Assembly (NCBI GenBank): GCA_050291725.1
Contig: JBNKKH010000017.1
Span: 1-64,000, forward strand
Length of the DNA stretch: 64,000 nt
Direction: 5' to 3'
DNA from: JAAGZL01 sp050291725
Lineage (GTDB): Bacteria > Pseudomonadota > Gammaproteobacteria > Chromatiales > Chromatiaceae
Shown: positions 51,927 to 61,871 of the stretch, one piece after another
Layout: each line of letters opens with the position of its first letter
How positions within the stretch are numbered: position 1 is the first letter of the stretch
Program-made: the position numbers and the translations under genes
Notes under the pieces: model-generated
The model's database searches: none
Seen by the model: the letters and a program-made list of their open reading frames with translations, nothing else
Told to the model about the DNA's origin: nothing

Positions 51927-54800
51927 ATGGATAAAACTTACGACCCCCACGCCATAGAGAAACGCTGGTATGCAACCTGGGAAGAGCGCGGGTATTTTGC
52001 GCCTGCCGCCGAGAGTGACAGCAGTGACGCACAGGAAAGTGCTAATGCCGCGAAAGGCAAGATGCCGGAAGCAGCCTACTGCATCATGATCCCTCCTCCC
52101 AACGTTACCGGCAGCCTGCACATGGGGCACGGCTTCAACAATACCATTATGGACACCCTGATCCGCTATCACCGGATGAAGGGAGACAAGACCCTGTGGC
52201 AGCCAGGCACCGATCACGCTGGCATCGCTACCCAAATGGTGGTGGAACGGCAACTGGAGGCTGATGGCAAATCTCGCCACGACCTGGGGCGTGATGCATT
52301 TATTGACCGCATCTGGGAGTGGCGCGGCGAATCCGGTGGCAATATCACCCGCCAGCTGCGGCGCCTAGGCTCCTCCCTAGACTGGGAGCACGAACGCTTC
52401 ACCATGGACGACGGCCTCTCCGATGCAGTGAAGGAGGTATTTGTCCGCCTGTATGAAGAGGGTCTGATCTACCGCGGCAAGCGCCTGGTAAACTGGGATA
52501 CTAAGTTACACACCGCCGTCTCTGACCTGGAGGTGCTAAATGAGGAAGAGAGCGGTCATATGTGGCACATGCGCTATCCCCTCTCCAACGGCCAGGGCCA
52601 TATGGTGGTCTCTACAACTCGCCCCGAGACTATGCTCGGCGACTGCGCAGTAGCGGTAAACCCCGAGGACGAACGCTACAAACACCTTATCGGTGAGCTG
52701 GTAGAGCTGCCGCTGACCGGCCGCAAAATCCCCATCATCGCCGACGAACACGCCGACCCCGAGTTCGGCACCGGCTGCGTAAAGATCACCCCGGCTCACG
52801 ACTTCAACGATAATGAGGTATGGCAGCGTCACCGGGACGAGGTCCAGATCAGTGAACAGGCCCACGGCGGTCTGATTAACATATTCACCGTGGACGCGGC
52901 TATCCGGGATAACGCAGAGGATGAGGGAGAGCTGATCCCCTCCGCCTATATCGGCATGGATCGCTATGCGGCACGCAAACAGATCGTGGCCGACCTGGAA
53001 GCCCAGGGTCTACTGGAGAAAGTAGTTGACCACAAGCTGATGGTGCCCCGCGGCGACCGCTCCGGCACCGTGATTGAGCCTTTCCTTACTGACCAGTGGT
53101 ACGTGAAGATCGCACCCCTGGCCAAACCTGCCATCGAGGCAGTAGAGAACGGCCAGATCAAATTCGTACCCGACAACTGGAAGAACACCTATTACGAGTG
53201 GATGCGCAATATCCAGGACTGGTGCATCAGCCGCCAGATCTGGTGGGGACATCGCATCCCCGCCTGGTATGACGACGAGGGCAACGTCTACGTGGGCCGC
53301 GACGAAGACGAGGTGCGCGCTAAACACGGCTTCGATGCGAATTATCCCCTGCGCCAGGACGAAGATGTGCTAGACACCTGGTTCAGCTCGGCGCTATGGC
53401 CCTTCTCCACCCTGGGCTGGCCCGATGATACCGAACGCTTGAAAGACTTCTATCCCACCAATGTACTAGTCACTGGCTTCGACATCATCTTCTTCTGGGT
53501 AGCCCGCATGATCATGATGGGCCTCAAGTTTATGGATGGCCAGGTACCATTCCATGAGGTCTATGTGCACGGTTTGGTACGCGACAGCCACGGCGACAAG
53601 ATGTCCAAGTCCAAAGGTAATGTGCTGGACCCGATTGACCTCATTGATGGTATCGACCTGGAATCACTGGTGACCAAACGCACCAGCGGTATGATGCAGC
53701 CAAAATTGGCGAGAAAGATCGAAAAACAGACCCGCAATGAGTTCCCGGACGGCATTCCCAGCTTCGGTACCGACTCCCTACGCTTCACCTTCGCGGCGCT
53801 GGCCGCCACCGGGCGCGACATCAAGTTCGACATGGGCCGTATCGAAGGCTACCGCAACTTCTGCAATAAGCTATGGAATGCCGCCCGCTTTGTGTTGATG
53901 AACACCGAGGGGCATGATTGTGGCCAAAATACCGGCGAGGTAGAACTGTCGGTCGCCGACCGCTGGATCACCGCCCTGCTGCAGCAGACCTCGACCAAGG
54001 TAGCAGATGCCCTGGAGGGATACCGCTTCGACCACGCCGCTCAGGCCATCTATGAGTTCACCTGGAACGAGTACTGCGACTGGTATCTGGAGCTCTCAAA
54101 AACTGTACTGAATGACGCCAATGCCTCGGAAGCAGCCCAGCGCGGCACCCGCCGCACCCTGGTGCGGGTATTGGAGACCATGCTGCGGTTGGCCCACCCT
54201 ATTATGCCCTTCATCACCGAAGAGATCTGGCAACGGGTTGCGCCCCTGGCAAATGTAAGCGGCGAAACGATTATGAACCAGCCTTTCCCTATAGCGGACG
54301 AGTCAGAGATAGATCTTGATGCGGTGGCAGAGATGGAGTGGGTAAAACAGTTCATCCTCGGCATCCGCAAGATCAAGGGTGAGATGAATATCGCCCCCGG
54401 CAAACCGGTTCCGGTGCTGCTATCCCACGCCTCCGATTCCGATAAGATCTGTGCACAGAAGCACCGTGCCTACCTCGACTTTCTGGCCCGTACCGAATCT
54501 ATCGAGGTATTGTCAGAAGGTGACGAAGGTCCCGAATCTGCCATAGCCCTAGTAGGTGAGATGAAACTACTTATCCCACTAAGCGGTCTTATCGATAGAG
54601 ATGCAGAACTGGCGCGCCTGGAGAAAGAGCTGGGCAAGTTAAAAGCTGAAGCTGAGAGATTGGAGAAAAAGCTCTCTAATCCAAATTTCGTGGATAAAGC
54701 CCCAGAAGCTGTGGTGCAGAAGGAGCGCGACAAACTCACCGAGGCAAAATCGGCTCTGGTGAAGCTGGAACAGCAGGCAGAGCGAATCAAAAGCCTGTAA
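51927..54800 (+). CDS. valS: valyl-tRNA synthetase
   Basis: ValRS, 957 residues (family about 950), charges tRNA-Val and edits misactivated threonine. HIGH is PPPNVTGSLHMGHGF (about residue 55-69) and KMSKS is DKMSKSKGNVLDP (about residue 557). The CP1 editing domain lies about 190-345 (TTRPETMLGD, GTGCVKITPAHD), then the anticodon-binding domain and the C-terminal coiled coil (EKELGKLKAEAERLEKKLSN). Codon use is richer in G/C at third positions than in neighbouring genes, as expected for a highly expressed gene. Its promoter must lie in the 248-nt gap to the divergent coiled-coil gene. Confidence 0.98.
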   Translation: MDKTYDPHAIEKRWYATWEERGYFAPAAESDSSDAQESANAAKGKMPEAAYCIMIPPPNVTGSLHMGHGFNNTIMDTLIRYHRMKGDKTLWQPGTDHAGIATQMVVERQLEADGKSRHDLGRDAFIDRIWEWRGESGGNITRQLRRLGSSLDWEHERFTMDDGLSDAVKEVFVRLYEEGLIYRGKRLVNWDTKLHTAVSDLEVLNEEESGHMWHMRYPLSNGQGHMVVSTTRPETMLGDCAVAVNPEDERYKHLIGELVELPLTGRKIPIIADEHADPEFGTGCVKITPAHDFNDNEVWQRHRDEVQISEQAHGGLINIFTVDAAIRDNAEDEGELIPSAYIGMDRYAARKQIVADLEAQGLLEKVVDHKLMVPRGDRSGTVIEPFLTDQWYVKIAPLAKPAIEAVENGQIKFVPDNWKNTYYEWMRNIQDWCISRQIWWGHRIPAWYDDEGNVYVGRDEDEVRAKHGFDANYPLRQDEDVLDTWFSSALWPFSTLGWPDDTERLKDFYPTNVLVTGFDIIFFWVARMIMMGLKFMDGQVPFHEVYVHGLVRDSHGDKMSKSKGNVLDPIDLIDGIDLESLVTKRTSGMMQPKLARKIEKQTRNEFPDGIPSFGTDSLRFTFAALAATGRDIKFDMGRIEGYRNFCNKLWNAARFVLMNTEGHDCGQNTGEVELSVADRWITALLQQTSTKVADALEGYRFDHAAQAIYEFTWNEYCDWYLELSKTVLNDANASEAAQRGTRRTLVRVLETMLRLAHPIMPFITEEIWQRVAPLANVSGETIMNQPFPIADESEIDLDAVAEMEWVKQFILGIRKIKGEMNIAPGKPVPVLLSHASDSDKICAQKHRAYLDFLARTESIEVLSEGDEGPESAIALVGEMKLLIPLSGLIDRDAELARLEKELGKLKAEAERLEKKLSNPNFVDKAPEAVVQKERDKLTEAKSALVKLEQQAERIKSL

Positions 54801-54888
54801 CATACTGCAATAATGTCTATTAATTCAATAAGATATTGTTGCAAACTATTTTCTGCCAAGGGCAAAAATTAATATAGGACCATGTGGT

Positions 54889-56604
54889 ATGTTTTTTGAG
54901 CACAATCCAGCTATATTCCGCAAATATTCGCCGCAAAAGATGGGCATACTCCCATGCCTGCTGCTCCTTTTTGTTTCAACCAGCGCTAATGCTCTCTATT
55001 TCGATAGGGAACCAAGTGAGTTCACCTCCTATACCTCTTCAGGCATACAAATAAAAAGCCTTTTTGATAACAAGGAGTATGTCAGGCAAACATCAGGTAG
55101 ATTTAACTGGCCTCTGCTCCAGGAATTCTACAAATCACGTGGATTTGAACCGGTTTGGTGTGGAAAAGATGACTATAGTTACAACATCAAACTGCTGCAG
55201 GGATACCTGAAAGCTTCTGCTGAAGAGGGATTAAACCCAAGTGACTATAGGGTAACGCCAGATGTAGATAGCTGCGGCGATCTCGATGACAGTTTGCTGG
55301 CTGAATTCGATCTATCTCTTACCAACGCCTTCCTCAAATACAGTAAAGATGTATCAACAGGGCGTCTTGATCCAAAACAGGTAGACGAAGATTGGCACAT
55401 AAAACGGGTTGAGTTCAATCCTGTAGCAGCGCTGAACACAGCCCTGAAAAGCGATAAGCTACAGGAGACCCTCACCAACATACAGCCGCAGCACGAGCAG
55501 TACCTACTTCTACGCGAAAAACTCCACAAATACATGGAGATACAGAGAAATAACTCTTGGCCGTTTATACCACCTGGCAGAACACTAAAGCCTGGTGACA
55601 GACATCCCCATATCCCTCTAATCCGGCGCAGATTAGCCTCTGAAGTAGAAGGAGGACTCTATCCCAGAGGAAGTGACGAACAGGTTTACGACCGCGACCT
55701 GATGATTGCCGTGCAGCGCTTTCAGAAACACCACGGACTAGAAATGGACGGAATTATCGGCCCTAGCACCAAACAGGCCATGAATATGAGCGTGGAGTGG
55801 CGCATAAAGCAGATAAAAACCAGCATGGAGCGTTGGCGCTGGATGCCTCGGACACTGGGCGAATCCTACATCCTGGTGAACGTACCCGGTTTTAAGATGA
55901 ATTTCATAAACAATGGCCGCTCAATACTAAGCATGCGCACCATAACCGGCAGCAAAGATCACGCAAGCCCTTCATTTCAAAGCAAAATCACCAGAATAAT
56001 CTTCAATCCAACATGGACTGTACCAACCAGTATCGCCATCAATGAACTGATTCCGCAGCAAATGAAAGACCCCAATTTCATAGCTAAATCAGACATGGAG
56101 GTTTTTATAAAGAACCAAAATGGCAACAGAGATGCTTCGAATGCTAAGTACAATCCTCAAGATATTGACTGGTCACAATTTAGCGAAAAACACTTCCCAT
56201 ACCTATTGGTACAGAGACCTGGACCGAACAATAGCCTGGGCCGTATAAAATTCCAAACCCCTAATAAATTTGGCATTTATCTGCACGATACCCCATATCG
56301 CCACCTGTTCACTAGGGATAAGCGAGCACTCAGCCACGGATGCATTCGGCTGGAGAAACCTGAACAGTTGGCCGCTATGTTGATGGGAGATGGCCTCAAT
56401 CCTACCCCAGAGTCTGCCAGTAGAGTGGGCAATTTAGTTGACGCAAAAGTGACAAGTCAGCTTAACCCAAATGTGACCGTGCCAGTTTATGTGGTATATA
56501 TGACTGCATGGATTGATAAGGATGGTACAATCCAGTTTAGAGACGACATATACGGTCGTGACAGCAGAATTAATAACCGTCTTTCATGGCTTGATAGAAC
56601 ATAA
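54889..56604 (+). CDS. ldtD: L,D-transpeptidase, LdtD (YcbB) type
   Basis: LdtD makes 3-3 cross-links in peptidoglycan. The 571-residue precursor has a signal peptide (MGILPCLLLLFVSTSANA; a start at that internal Met is also possible) and an N-terminal scaffold domain (FYKSRGFEPVWCG). A peptidoglycan-binding segment (DRDLMIAVQRFQKHHGLEMDG, read as DRDLMIAVQRF and QKHHGLEMDG) and the YkuD catalytic domain with SHGCIRLEKPEQL follow, nucleophile Cys485. FGIYLHDTPY supplies the conserved His. The MepK-like peptidase gene follows 157 nt later, as ycbB-ycbK do in E. coli. Confidence 0.93.
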   Translation: MFFEHNPAIFRKYSPQKMGILPCLLLLFVSTSANALYFDREPSEFTSYTSSGIQIKSLFDNKEYVRQTSGRFNWPLLQEFYKSRGFEPVWCGKDDYSYNIKLLQGYLKASAEEGLNPSDYRVTPDVDSCGDLDDSLLAEFDLSLTNAFLKYSKDVSTGRLDPKQVDEDWHIKRVEFNPVAALNTALKSDKLQETLTNIQPQHEQYLLLREKLHKYMEIQRNNSWPFIPPGRTLKPGDRHPHIPLIRRRLASEVEGGLYPRGSDEQVYDRDLMIAVQRFQKHHGLEMDGIIGPSTKQAMNMSVEWRIKQIKTSMERWRWMPRTLGESYILVNVPGFKMNFINNGRSILSMRTITGSKDHASPSFQSKITRIIFNPTWTVPTSIAINELIPQQMKDPNFIAKSDMEVFIKNQNGNRDASNAKYNPQDIDWSQFSEKHFPYLLVQRPGPNNSLGRIKFQTPNKFGIYLHDTPYRHLFTRDKRALSHGCIRLEKPEQLAAMLMGDGLNPTPESASRVGNLVDAKVTSQLNPNVTVPVYVVYMTAWIDKDGTIQFRDDIYGRDSRINNRLSWLDRT

Positions 56605-56761
56605 GTAATGATCGAGAAAACAATGGGGTTATAGGTAAATATTACTTGACCTTATAAGTTTTTAGCATAAAATACTGATCCAAGGCGAGTTATGCCGCCA
56701 TTTTCAGGGTGGTTAAGCGAGTTTATTAAATCTATCTGTGTTTATTAGACAAAAACATTTT

Positions 56762-57619
56762 ATGTTCTGTAACGAGTCCGTGGACCCTTCGCGGAGACGT
56801 TTTGTCGCGTGCACAACTGGTGTAGCTGCCGCATTACTCCCCAAAGCTCTGATGTTCAGCGAATCACCTTTGAAAGATGAGCTAGTTGGCCTGGACTTCG
56901 TCGAAGTCATACCTAGCATAGCCAACGAAATGATCGTTCCCGACACCATCGACTATGATGCCCCGTTCGAACCAGATTTCGAACCACTGTATGAACCACA
57001 GTTTGAACCAGAAATGTTAGCTGTGGAAGATCTACACACCAAACCACAGCGCACTGTCGCTAGCACTAGCAAATCAAGCATCAAGAAAAACATTGCCAAA
57101 GCAAATTCCAAAAAGCGAACAATTGCTAAAAAGAAGAATGTGTATCGCAAGAGACGCATTCTTGCTGCCACAGGCGAAAGAAAGCTAAAGCTAAGAAATC
57201 TGCATACTGGCGAGAAGATGAAAGCCACCTACTGGGAAGATGGCAAATACATATCTGAAACAATGCGTGATGTTGCCAATCTGCTGCGTGATCATCGCAC
57301 CGGAGACAAACACCGCATTGATGCAGGGCTAATGGATATACTTTACGACCTGCAACTTAGAATCGGCAGCAAAAAAGAGTTTCATGTTATTTCAGGCTAC
57401 CGCTCTCCCAAAACCAACAAAATGCTAAGCCGCAGAAGTAATGGCGTTGCCAAAAAGAGCCTACATATGCGTGGCCGAGCCATAGACATCAGACTTCCAG
57501 GTACAGAACTGCGCAATCTACGCAAAGCCGCACTTTCTATGAGAGCTGGTGGCGTAGGCTACTACCCACAAGCCAACTTTCTGCATGTGGATACCGGACG
57601 CTTCCGCGCTTGGGGCTAA
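56762..57619 (+). CDS. MepK/YcbK-like M15 murein peptidase (DUF882) with long linker
   Basis: A 285-residue protein with a Tat-like signal (SRRRFVACTTGVAAALL), as in YcbK relatives. A repetitive acidic stretch (FEP..FEP..YEP..FEP) and a Lys/Arg-rich linker (about 105-155) follow, then the M15 domain (about 160-285). The domain has VISGYRSPKTNKML, the metal motif SLHMRGRAIDIRLPG and the final HVDTGRFRAWG. E. coli MepK cleaves 3-3 cross-links made by LdtD, and the gene lies just after ldtD here too. The ATG at 56762 is preferred to a GTG at 56738. The linker is an addition absent from the 182-residue E. coli protein. Confidence 0.9.
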   Translation: MFCNESVDPSRRRFVACTTGVAAALLPKALMFSESPLKDELVGLDFVEVIPSIANEMIVPDTIDYDAPFEPDFEPLYEPQFEPEMLAVEDLHTKPQRTVASTSKSSIKKNIAKANSKKRTIAKKKNVYRKRRILAATGERKLKLRNLHTGEKMKATYWEDGKYISETMRDVANLLRDHRTGDKHRIDAGLMDILYDLQLRIGSKKEFHVISGYRSPKTNKMLSRRSNGVAKKSLHMRGRAIDIRLPGTELRNLRKAALSMRAGGVGYYPQANFLHVDTGRFRAWG

Positions 57620-57689
57620 CCCTAGGCAGCCACCCTCCTCTTCCTAGCAGTACGTACTATAATTCCCAAGCAAGGTTAATTAGTCTCCC

Positions 57690-58532
57690 ATGAAGAGAAT
57701 TGGAGCACACATCAGTATAAGTGGCGGCGTGGAAAATGCGCCACTCAATGCCCAAGCCATAGGCGCCAACGCCTTCGCTATGTTTACAAAAAACCAACGA
57801 CAGTGGCAGGCAAAACCCTACACAGAAAAAAACATCGCTGGCTTTAAAGAGAACCTGGAGCAGTCAGGCATAGCCCCAGAACACGTACTGCCCCACGATG
57901 GCTATCTGATCAACCTCGGCCACCCTGAGATAGAGAGGCGAGAAAAGTCTCGCTTGGCCTTCCTGGATGAGCTGCAGCGCTGCGAACAGCTCGGCCTCAA
58001 GATGCTTAACTTCCACCCCGGCAGCCATCTAAGGCAGATCTCAGAAGAGGAGAGCCTTACACTGATTACCGAGTCTCTCAATTGGGCTCTGGAACACTCC
58101 AGTGGTGTTATGGCAGTTATTGAGAACACAGCGGGACAAGGCTCTAACCTAGGTTACAAATTTGAACATCTGGCAAGTATAATTGAAGGGGTAGATGATA
58201 AATCACGTATCGGCGTCTGTCTTGACACCTGCCACACCTTCACTGCAGGCTATGACCTGCGCACAGCTGAAGTTTGTGAAGCCACTTTTGCTGAATTTGA
58301 TGCAACTGTAGGTTTTAAATATCTTCGCGCCATGCACCTCAACGACTCAAAACCAGACATTGGTTCCAGGGTGGATCGCCATCACAGCCTGGGAGAGGGA
58401 AAGTTGGGATGGGATGTGTTTGAGTACATCATGAACGATGAGCGCTTTGATGAGATTCCAATGGTGCTGGAGACCATAGATAGCGACATCTGGCCCCAAG
58501 AGATCGAGCAACTTTATGCGTTACAGAAGTAA
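57690..58532 (+). CDS. nfo: endonuclease IV
   Basis: Nfo cuts DNA at abasic sites in base-excision repair. The 280-residue TIM-barrel opens RIGAHISISGGVENAP and has the family signatures LNFHPGSHL, VIENTAGQGSNLG, GVCLDTCHTFTAGYDL and HLNDSKPDIGSRVDRHHSLG, read as HLNDSKPDIGS and RVDRHHSLGEG. These supply the His, Glu and Asp ligands of the trinuclear zinc site. Length matches the E. coli enzyme. It follows the MepK-like gene on the same strand and precedes a small conserved gene. Confidence 0.97.
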   Translation: MKRIGAHISISGGVENAPLNAQAIGANAFAMFTKNQRQWQAKPYTEKNIAGFKENLEQSGIAPEHVLPHDGYLINLGHPEIERREKSRLAFLDELQRCEQLGLKMLNFHPGSHLRQISEEESLTLITESLNWALEHSSGVMAVIENTAGQGSNLGYKFEHLASIIEGVDDKSRIGVCLDTCHTFTAGYDLRTAEVCEATFAEFDATVGFKYLRAMHLNDSKPDIGSRVDRHHSLGEGKLGWDVFEYIMNDERFDEIPMVLETIDSDIWPQEIEQLYALQK

Positions 58533-58599
58533 CGATGATAAGATTCGGCTATGACTCATAACTAATCAATACTAGAAACAGAATCAGGAACCTGAACCC

Positions 58600-58815
58600 A
58601 TGCCATATTTTGTCTATCGAATAGATCCTGAAAACAAACTCGAATATATAGAGAACTATGAAAAGTACCGTGAGGCTAAACTGAAAGTAAATGAGTTACG
58701 TAAGCAGGAGAGCGAGGACTCTGCAGTAGTCTGCAGGATGATCCACGCGGCAAACAGATCAAATGCAGAAAGGCTTATCCTGGCTCCGCGTGATGACCGA
58801 ATCATAGGGGACTAA
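58600..58815 (+). CDS. small conserved protein, function unknown
   Basis: A 71-residue soluble protein, rich in charged residues: MPYFVYRIDPENKLEYIE, YEKYREAKLKVNELRKQE and NAERLILAPRDDRIIGD. It is mostly helical by eye, with an initial beta strand. No domain is recognised, though I recall similar short proteins in sulfur-oxidising gammaproteobacteria. The open frame, the typical codon use and the clear start argue that it is real. It lies 67 nt after nfo and converges with the HD-GYP gene. Confidence 0.7.
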   Translation: MPYFVYRIDPENKLEYIENYEKYREAKLKVNELRKQESEDSAVVCRMIHAANRSNAERLILAPRDDRIIGD

Positions 58816-58838
58816 TGCGTCTTAAGACTATCGCTCCT

Positions 58839-61800
58839 TTAGCGCTTCTCAGTACCCCGCACCCAATCCTCCATACTCGCTTCATCACTAAACACCTTCA
58901 CACAAGCATCCACAACCTGCGTATCATACAGAGTACCCTTACCACTCTTAACCTCTTCCAAGGCTACCTCAAACCCTAAGCCGGCACGATAAGGTCGATG
59001 AGATGCCATTGCCTCCACAGTATCGGCAACTGCCAGGATGCGCGCATTTAGGTGAATCTCGTCACCTTTAAGACCATCAGGATAGCCACTACCATCCATA
59101 CGCTCATGATGCTGCAACACAACATCGGCTAATGGCCATGGGAAATCAATGCCACTGATGATGTCGTAGCCGCTACGGGGGTGGGTCCTGATGATACCAA
59201 ACATCTCGGGTTCCAGTTTTCCAGGTCTACTCAAAATCTCGGCAGGAATCGAAATTTTACCAATGTCGTGGATCAATGCCCCAAGCTTTAATCCTTCTAG
59301 AGTATAGTCGTCAAGCCCCATCTCCTGGCCAATCTTAACAGCCAGTTCAGCAACCCTCTCCTGATGACCAGCAGTGTAGGGATCGCGCTTTTCGATGGTC
59401 AGGGCTATGGCGCGAATTGTCTGCAATAGAGAGCGCTGTAGCTGTTCGGCAAATCTACTACTCTCATCCTCAGCCTGCTTGCGGGCTGAAATATCATTCA
59501 CCATGGAACGGCTTTCCAACAAGCTGCCATCATCATCGTAAACTGTATCTATGCTGACACTAACCCATACTGGACTACCGTCTGCACGACGCATCTGCAG
59601 CTCCTCATTACGCACGCCACCATCAGTGAATATACGCTTTGCCCTGGTTAGACCATACTCGGTATCTGCATAAAGCTCGGATATGGTCATACCCTGCAGC
59701 TCATGGCGAGTATATCCAAGCATTTCACACAGAGCACGATTAAACTGTATTATCTTTTTATCCCCTCCTGATACCGATAGATAAGCGCTGGGAGCATTCT
59801 CATACAACTCCTCATAACGTTCTTCGGTTTTGCGCAATGCACTTTCCGCCTGTCTGCGCTTGGTCCGGCCACGTAGGGTACGCATACCAAAAGAGAGATC
59901 ACCAGCCAACTCTCGCAACAGCTCTATCTCAGCATCGTCAAAGGCATCAGTCTCTACGGAGAAGATAGATATAACGCCGTATATCTCTCCTTGCGAGATC
60001 AATGGCAGCGCAATGGCTGCAGCAAAGCCAGACTCCTGAGCAGTTTTACACCACTCCTCTGAACAGTCTTCACAGACAAATAGATCACGCAGTACGACGA
60101 CTCGTTTTTGATACAGGGCATGTATCGCTAGTTCATCAGAACTATCTGACTCACCTGAATCATCCAGCACCTGATGTAGTTCGCCTCCATCTCCGGCAAA
60201 GGCTACTGGATGAACAACCTTATCCACACTCCCATCTGCATAACCAACCCAACTAAAACCATACCCACCGTTTTCAATCAGGATACGGCAGATATTATCC
60301 ATCAATCCTTTTTCGTTCTCAGCATGCACTAGGGTGGTATTACACAAACTAAGGGTACGCAAGGCGCGATTAAGCCTCCGCATCTCTCTTTCGGCTTGGC
60401 TCTGCGCTGTTATATCTTCCAGGATATGAATAGCATGCTTGATAGTGTTATCTGCACTGCGAATGCCATAGGCATGGGATACATACACATCCCCACTATC
60501 CAATCTTAGTTTACTTTCTTCACTCTGGGCATGATCAGGGAAATTCACACATTCTGGCAAGGGTCCATCCATGGGGGGGAAAAAATTATAATACGGCTTA
60601 CCCCGCATTTCTTCTAGATCATAGCCAGCAGACTCACAGTATGCAGGATTGGCCTGCACAATGCGCATATCAGTATCATGTATAAAGATTGGGTCATTGA
60701 TGGCATCAAAGGCATCGTTCCAGTCCTGACTGATCCTCTCCAAACGCTTGTGGCTCTCCTCAAGTTCTGAGGTGCGCTCTTGCACCTTTACCAGCAAATC
60801 GTCCCTGGCAATACGCAGTTCCCCTTCTGTATGGCGCAAACGTCTATTGAGACTAGTGACATAAGCGTTTGCAGCAAGCAGGAACAGCAATGCTAAAACA
60901 ATCATTATCAACAAGGGGGTATAATTTCGTACTACATCAGCAAAAGTTATACGGCCCATATCCCCATAAGGATCAATATGCAATTCTCTTAGCAGTTCAT
61001 GTACCGGCTGATAATTCTCAGGCACTGTCCAACCTGCGGTTTGCCCAGCTAATGCTGCTTTACCATCTGGAGGCAAACGTAGCAGAGCAGACGCTACTAG
61101 ATTGCTGAGTTGTTCACTAGTATGAGCTACCCGAGCAAATGGCCATTCCGGATATAGGCGTGTACTGTGTATATAGTCAAAATTATTGTTATGTTTCTGA
61201 TTTATGATTTTGATATTTGTTAGATCAACCCTACCCTCAGCACTCATGTGTTCCAGGGTATCAGAACGCACCGTACCTACATCCACCTCACCCTTTAACA
61301 CCGCATCAACTACAGCGTCATGAGTACCGCTAAATTGCAGATATGTATCCTCGCTTGGATTAATACCTGCAAGAGCCATTTCGCGCCAAGCCATATGGTA
61401 GCCGCCGAATGAGTTACTCTTGACCGCTGCAAATTTTTTCCCTGATATGTCAGCAATTGTCTTTATATCTTTCCGATCTGATCTGGTAAAAATAACGCCA
61501 CCAAAGACAGTGTAACCACGATGGCCATTGCGATTACGCATAGTGGCTATCCGACCTGCTCCATAACGCTTTTCTAGCCCTACGTAAATTGCAGAATTGG
61601 CCAGGATAAAATCTACCCCGCCATCTGCCACCACCTTATCAAGCTCGATGAAACTGAGTGGCACAATAACAAAATTGTATTTAGGGATTTCCTGGCTAAG
61701 ATAATCAGCCGTGGGTTGCCAGCGTTGAATAGTTCGTTCATCGCCCCGCTTTGCCAACACCCCTACACGGATCTCTCCTCCACTCTTACTCTCTGCCGGC

Positions 61801-61871
61801 AAATTAGCAGCAAATAGCAGCAAAAAAGCTAGCAGACAGTTGAACAACATTAGCCTGGAGGGTGGCTTCAT
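58839..61871 (-). CDS. PhnD-like sensor with PAS, GAF, PAS and HD-GYP domains
   Basis: A 1010-residue receptor: signal peptide, a PhnD/phosphonate-type periplasmic binding domain (about 30-285; VGVLAKRGDERTIQRWQPTADYL, read as VGVLAKRGDERT and QRWQPTADYL), a membrane helix (about 305-330), coiled coil, PAS (375-500), GAF (510-655), PAS (675-795) and HD-GYP (805-1000). The HD-GYP site is complete: HDIGK (His868, Asp869), LQHHERMDGSGYP and DTVEAMASHRPYR. HD-GYP domains hydrolyse c-di-GMP to pGpG or GMP. The ligand of the binding domain may be a phosphorus oxyanion or another small molecule. It is divergent from the cytochrome c peroxidase gene, 570 nt away. Confidence 0.94.
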   Translation of the reverse strand: MKPPSRLMLFNCLLAFLLLFAANLPAESKSGGEIRVGVLAKRGDERTIQRWQPTADYLSQEIPKYNFVIVPLSFIELDKVVADGGVDFILANSAIYVGLEKRYGAGRIATMRNRNGHRGYTVFGGVIFTRSDRKDIKTIADISGKKFAAVKSNSFGGYHMAWREMALAGINPSEDTYLQFSGTHDAVVDAVLKGEVDVGTVRSDTLEHMSAEGRVDLTNIKIINQKHNNNFDYIHSTRLYPEWPFARVAHTSEQLSNLVASALLRLPPDGKAALAGQTAGWTVPENYQPVHELLRELHIDPYGDMGRITFADVVRNYTPLLIMIVLALLFLLAANAYVTSLNRRLRHTEGELRIARDDLLVKVQERTSELEESHKRLERISQDWNDAFDAINDPIFIHDTDMRIVQANPAYCESAGYDLEEMRGKPYYNFFPPMDGPLPECVNFPDHAQSEESKLRLDSGDVYVSHAYGIRSADNTIKHAIHILEDITAQSQAEREMRRLNRALRTLSLCNTTLVHAENEKGLMDNICRILIENGGYGFSWVGYADGSVDKVVHPVAFAGDGGELHQVLDDSGESDSSDELAIHALYQKRVVVLRDLFVCEDCSEEWCKTAQESGFAAAIALPLISQGEIYGVISIFSVETDAFDDAEIELLRELAGDLSFGMRTLRGRTKRRQAESALRKTEERYEELYENAPSAYLSVSGGDKKIIQFNRALCEMLGYTRHELQGMTISELYADTEYGLTRAKRIFTDGGVRNEELQMRRADGSPVWVSVSIDTVYDDDGSLLESRSMVNDISARKQAEDESSRFAEQLQRSLLQTIRAIALTIEKRDPYTAGHQERVAELAVKIGQEMGLDDYTLEGLKLGALIHDIGKISIPAEILSRPGKLEPEMFGIIRTHPRSGYDIISGIDFPWPLADVVLQHHERMDGSGYPDGLKGDEIHLNARILAVADTVEAMASHRPYRAGLGFEVALEEVKSGKGTLYDTQVVDACVKVFSDEASMEDWVRGTEKR

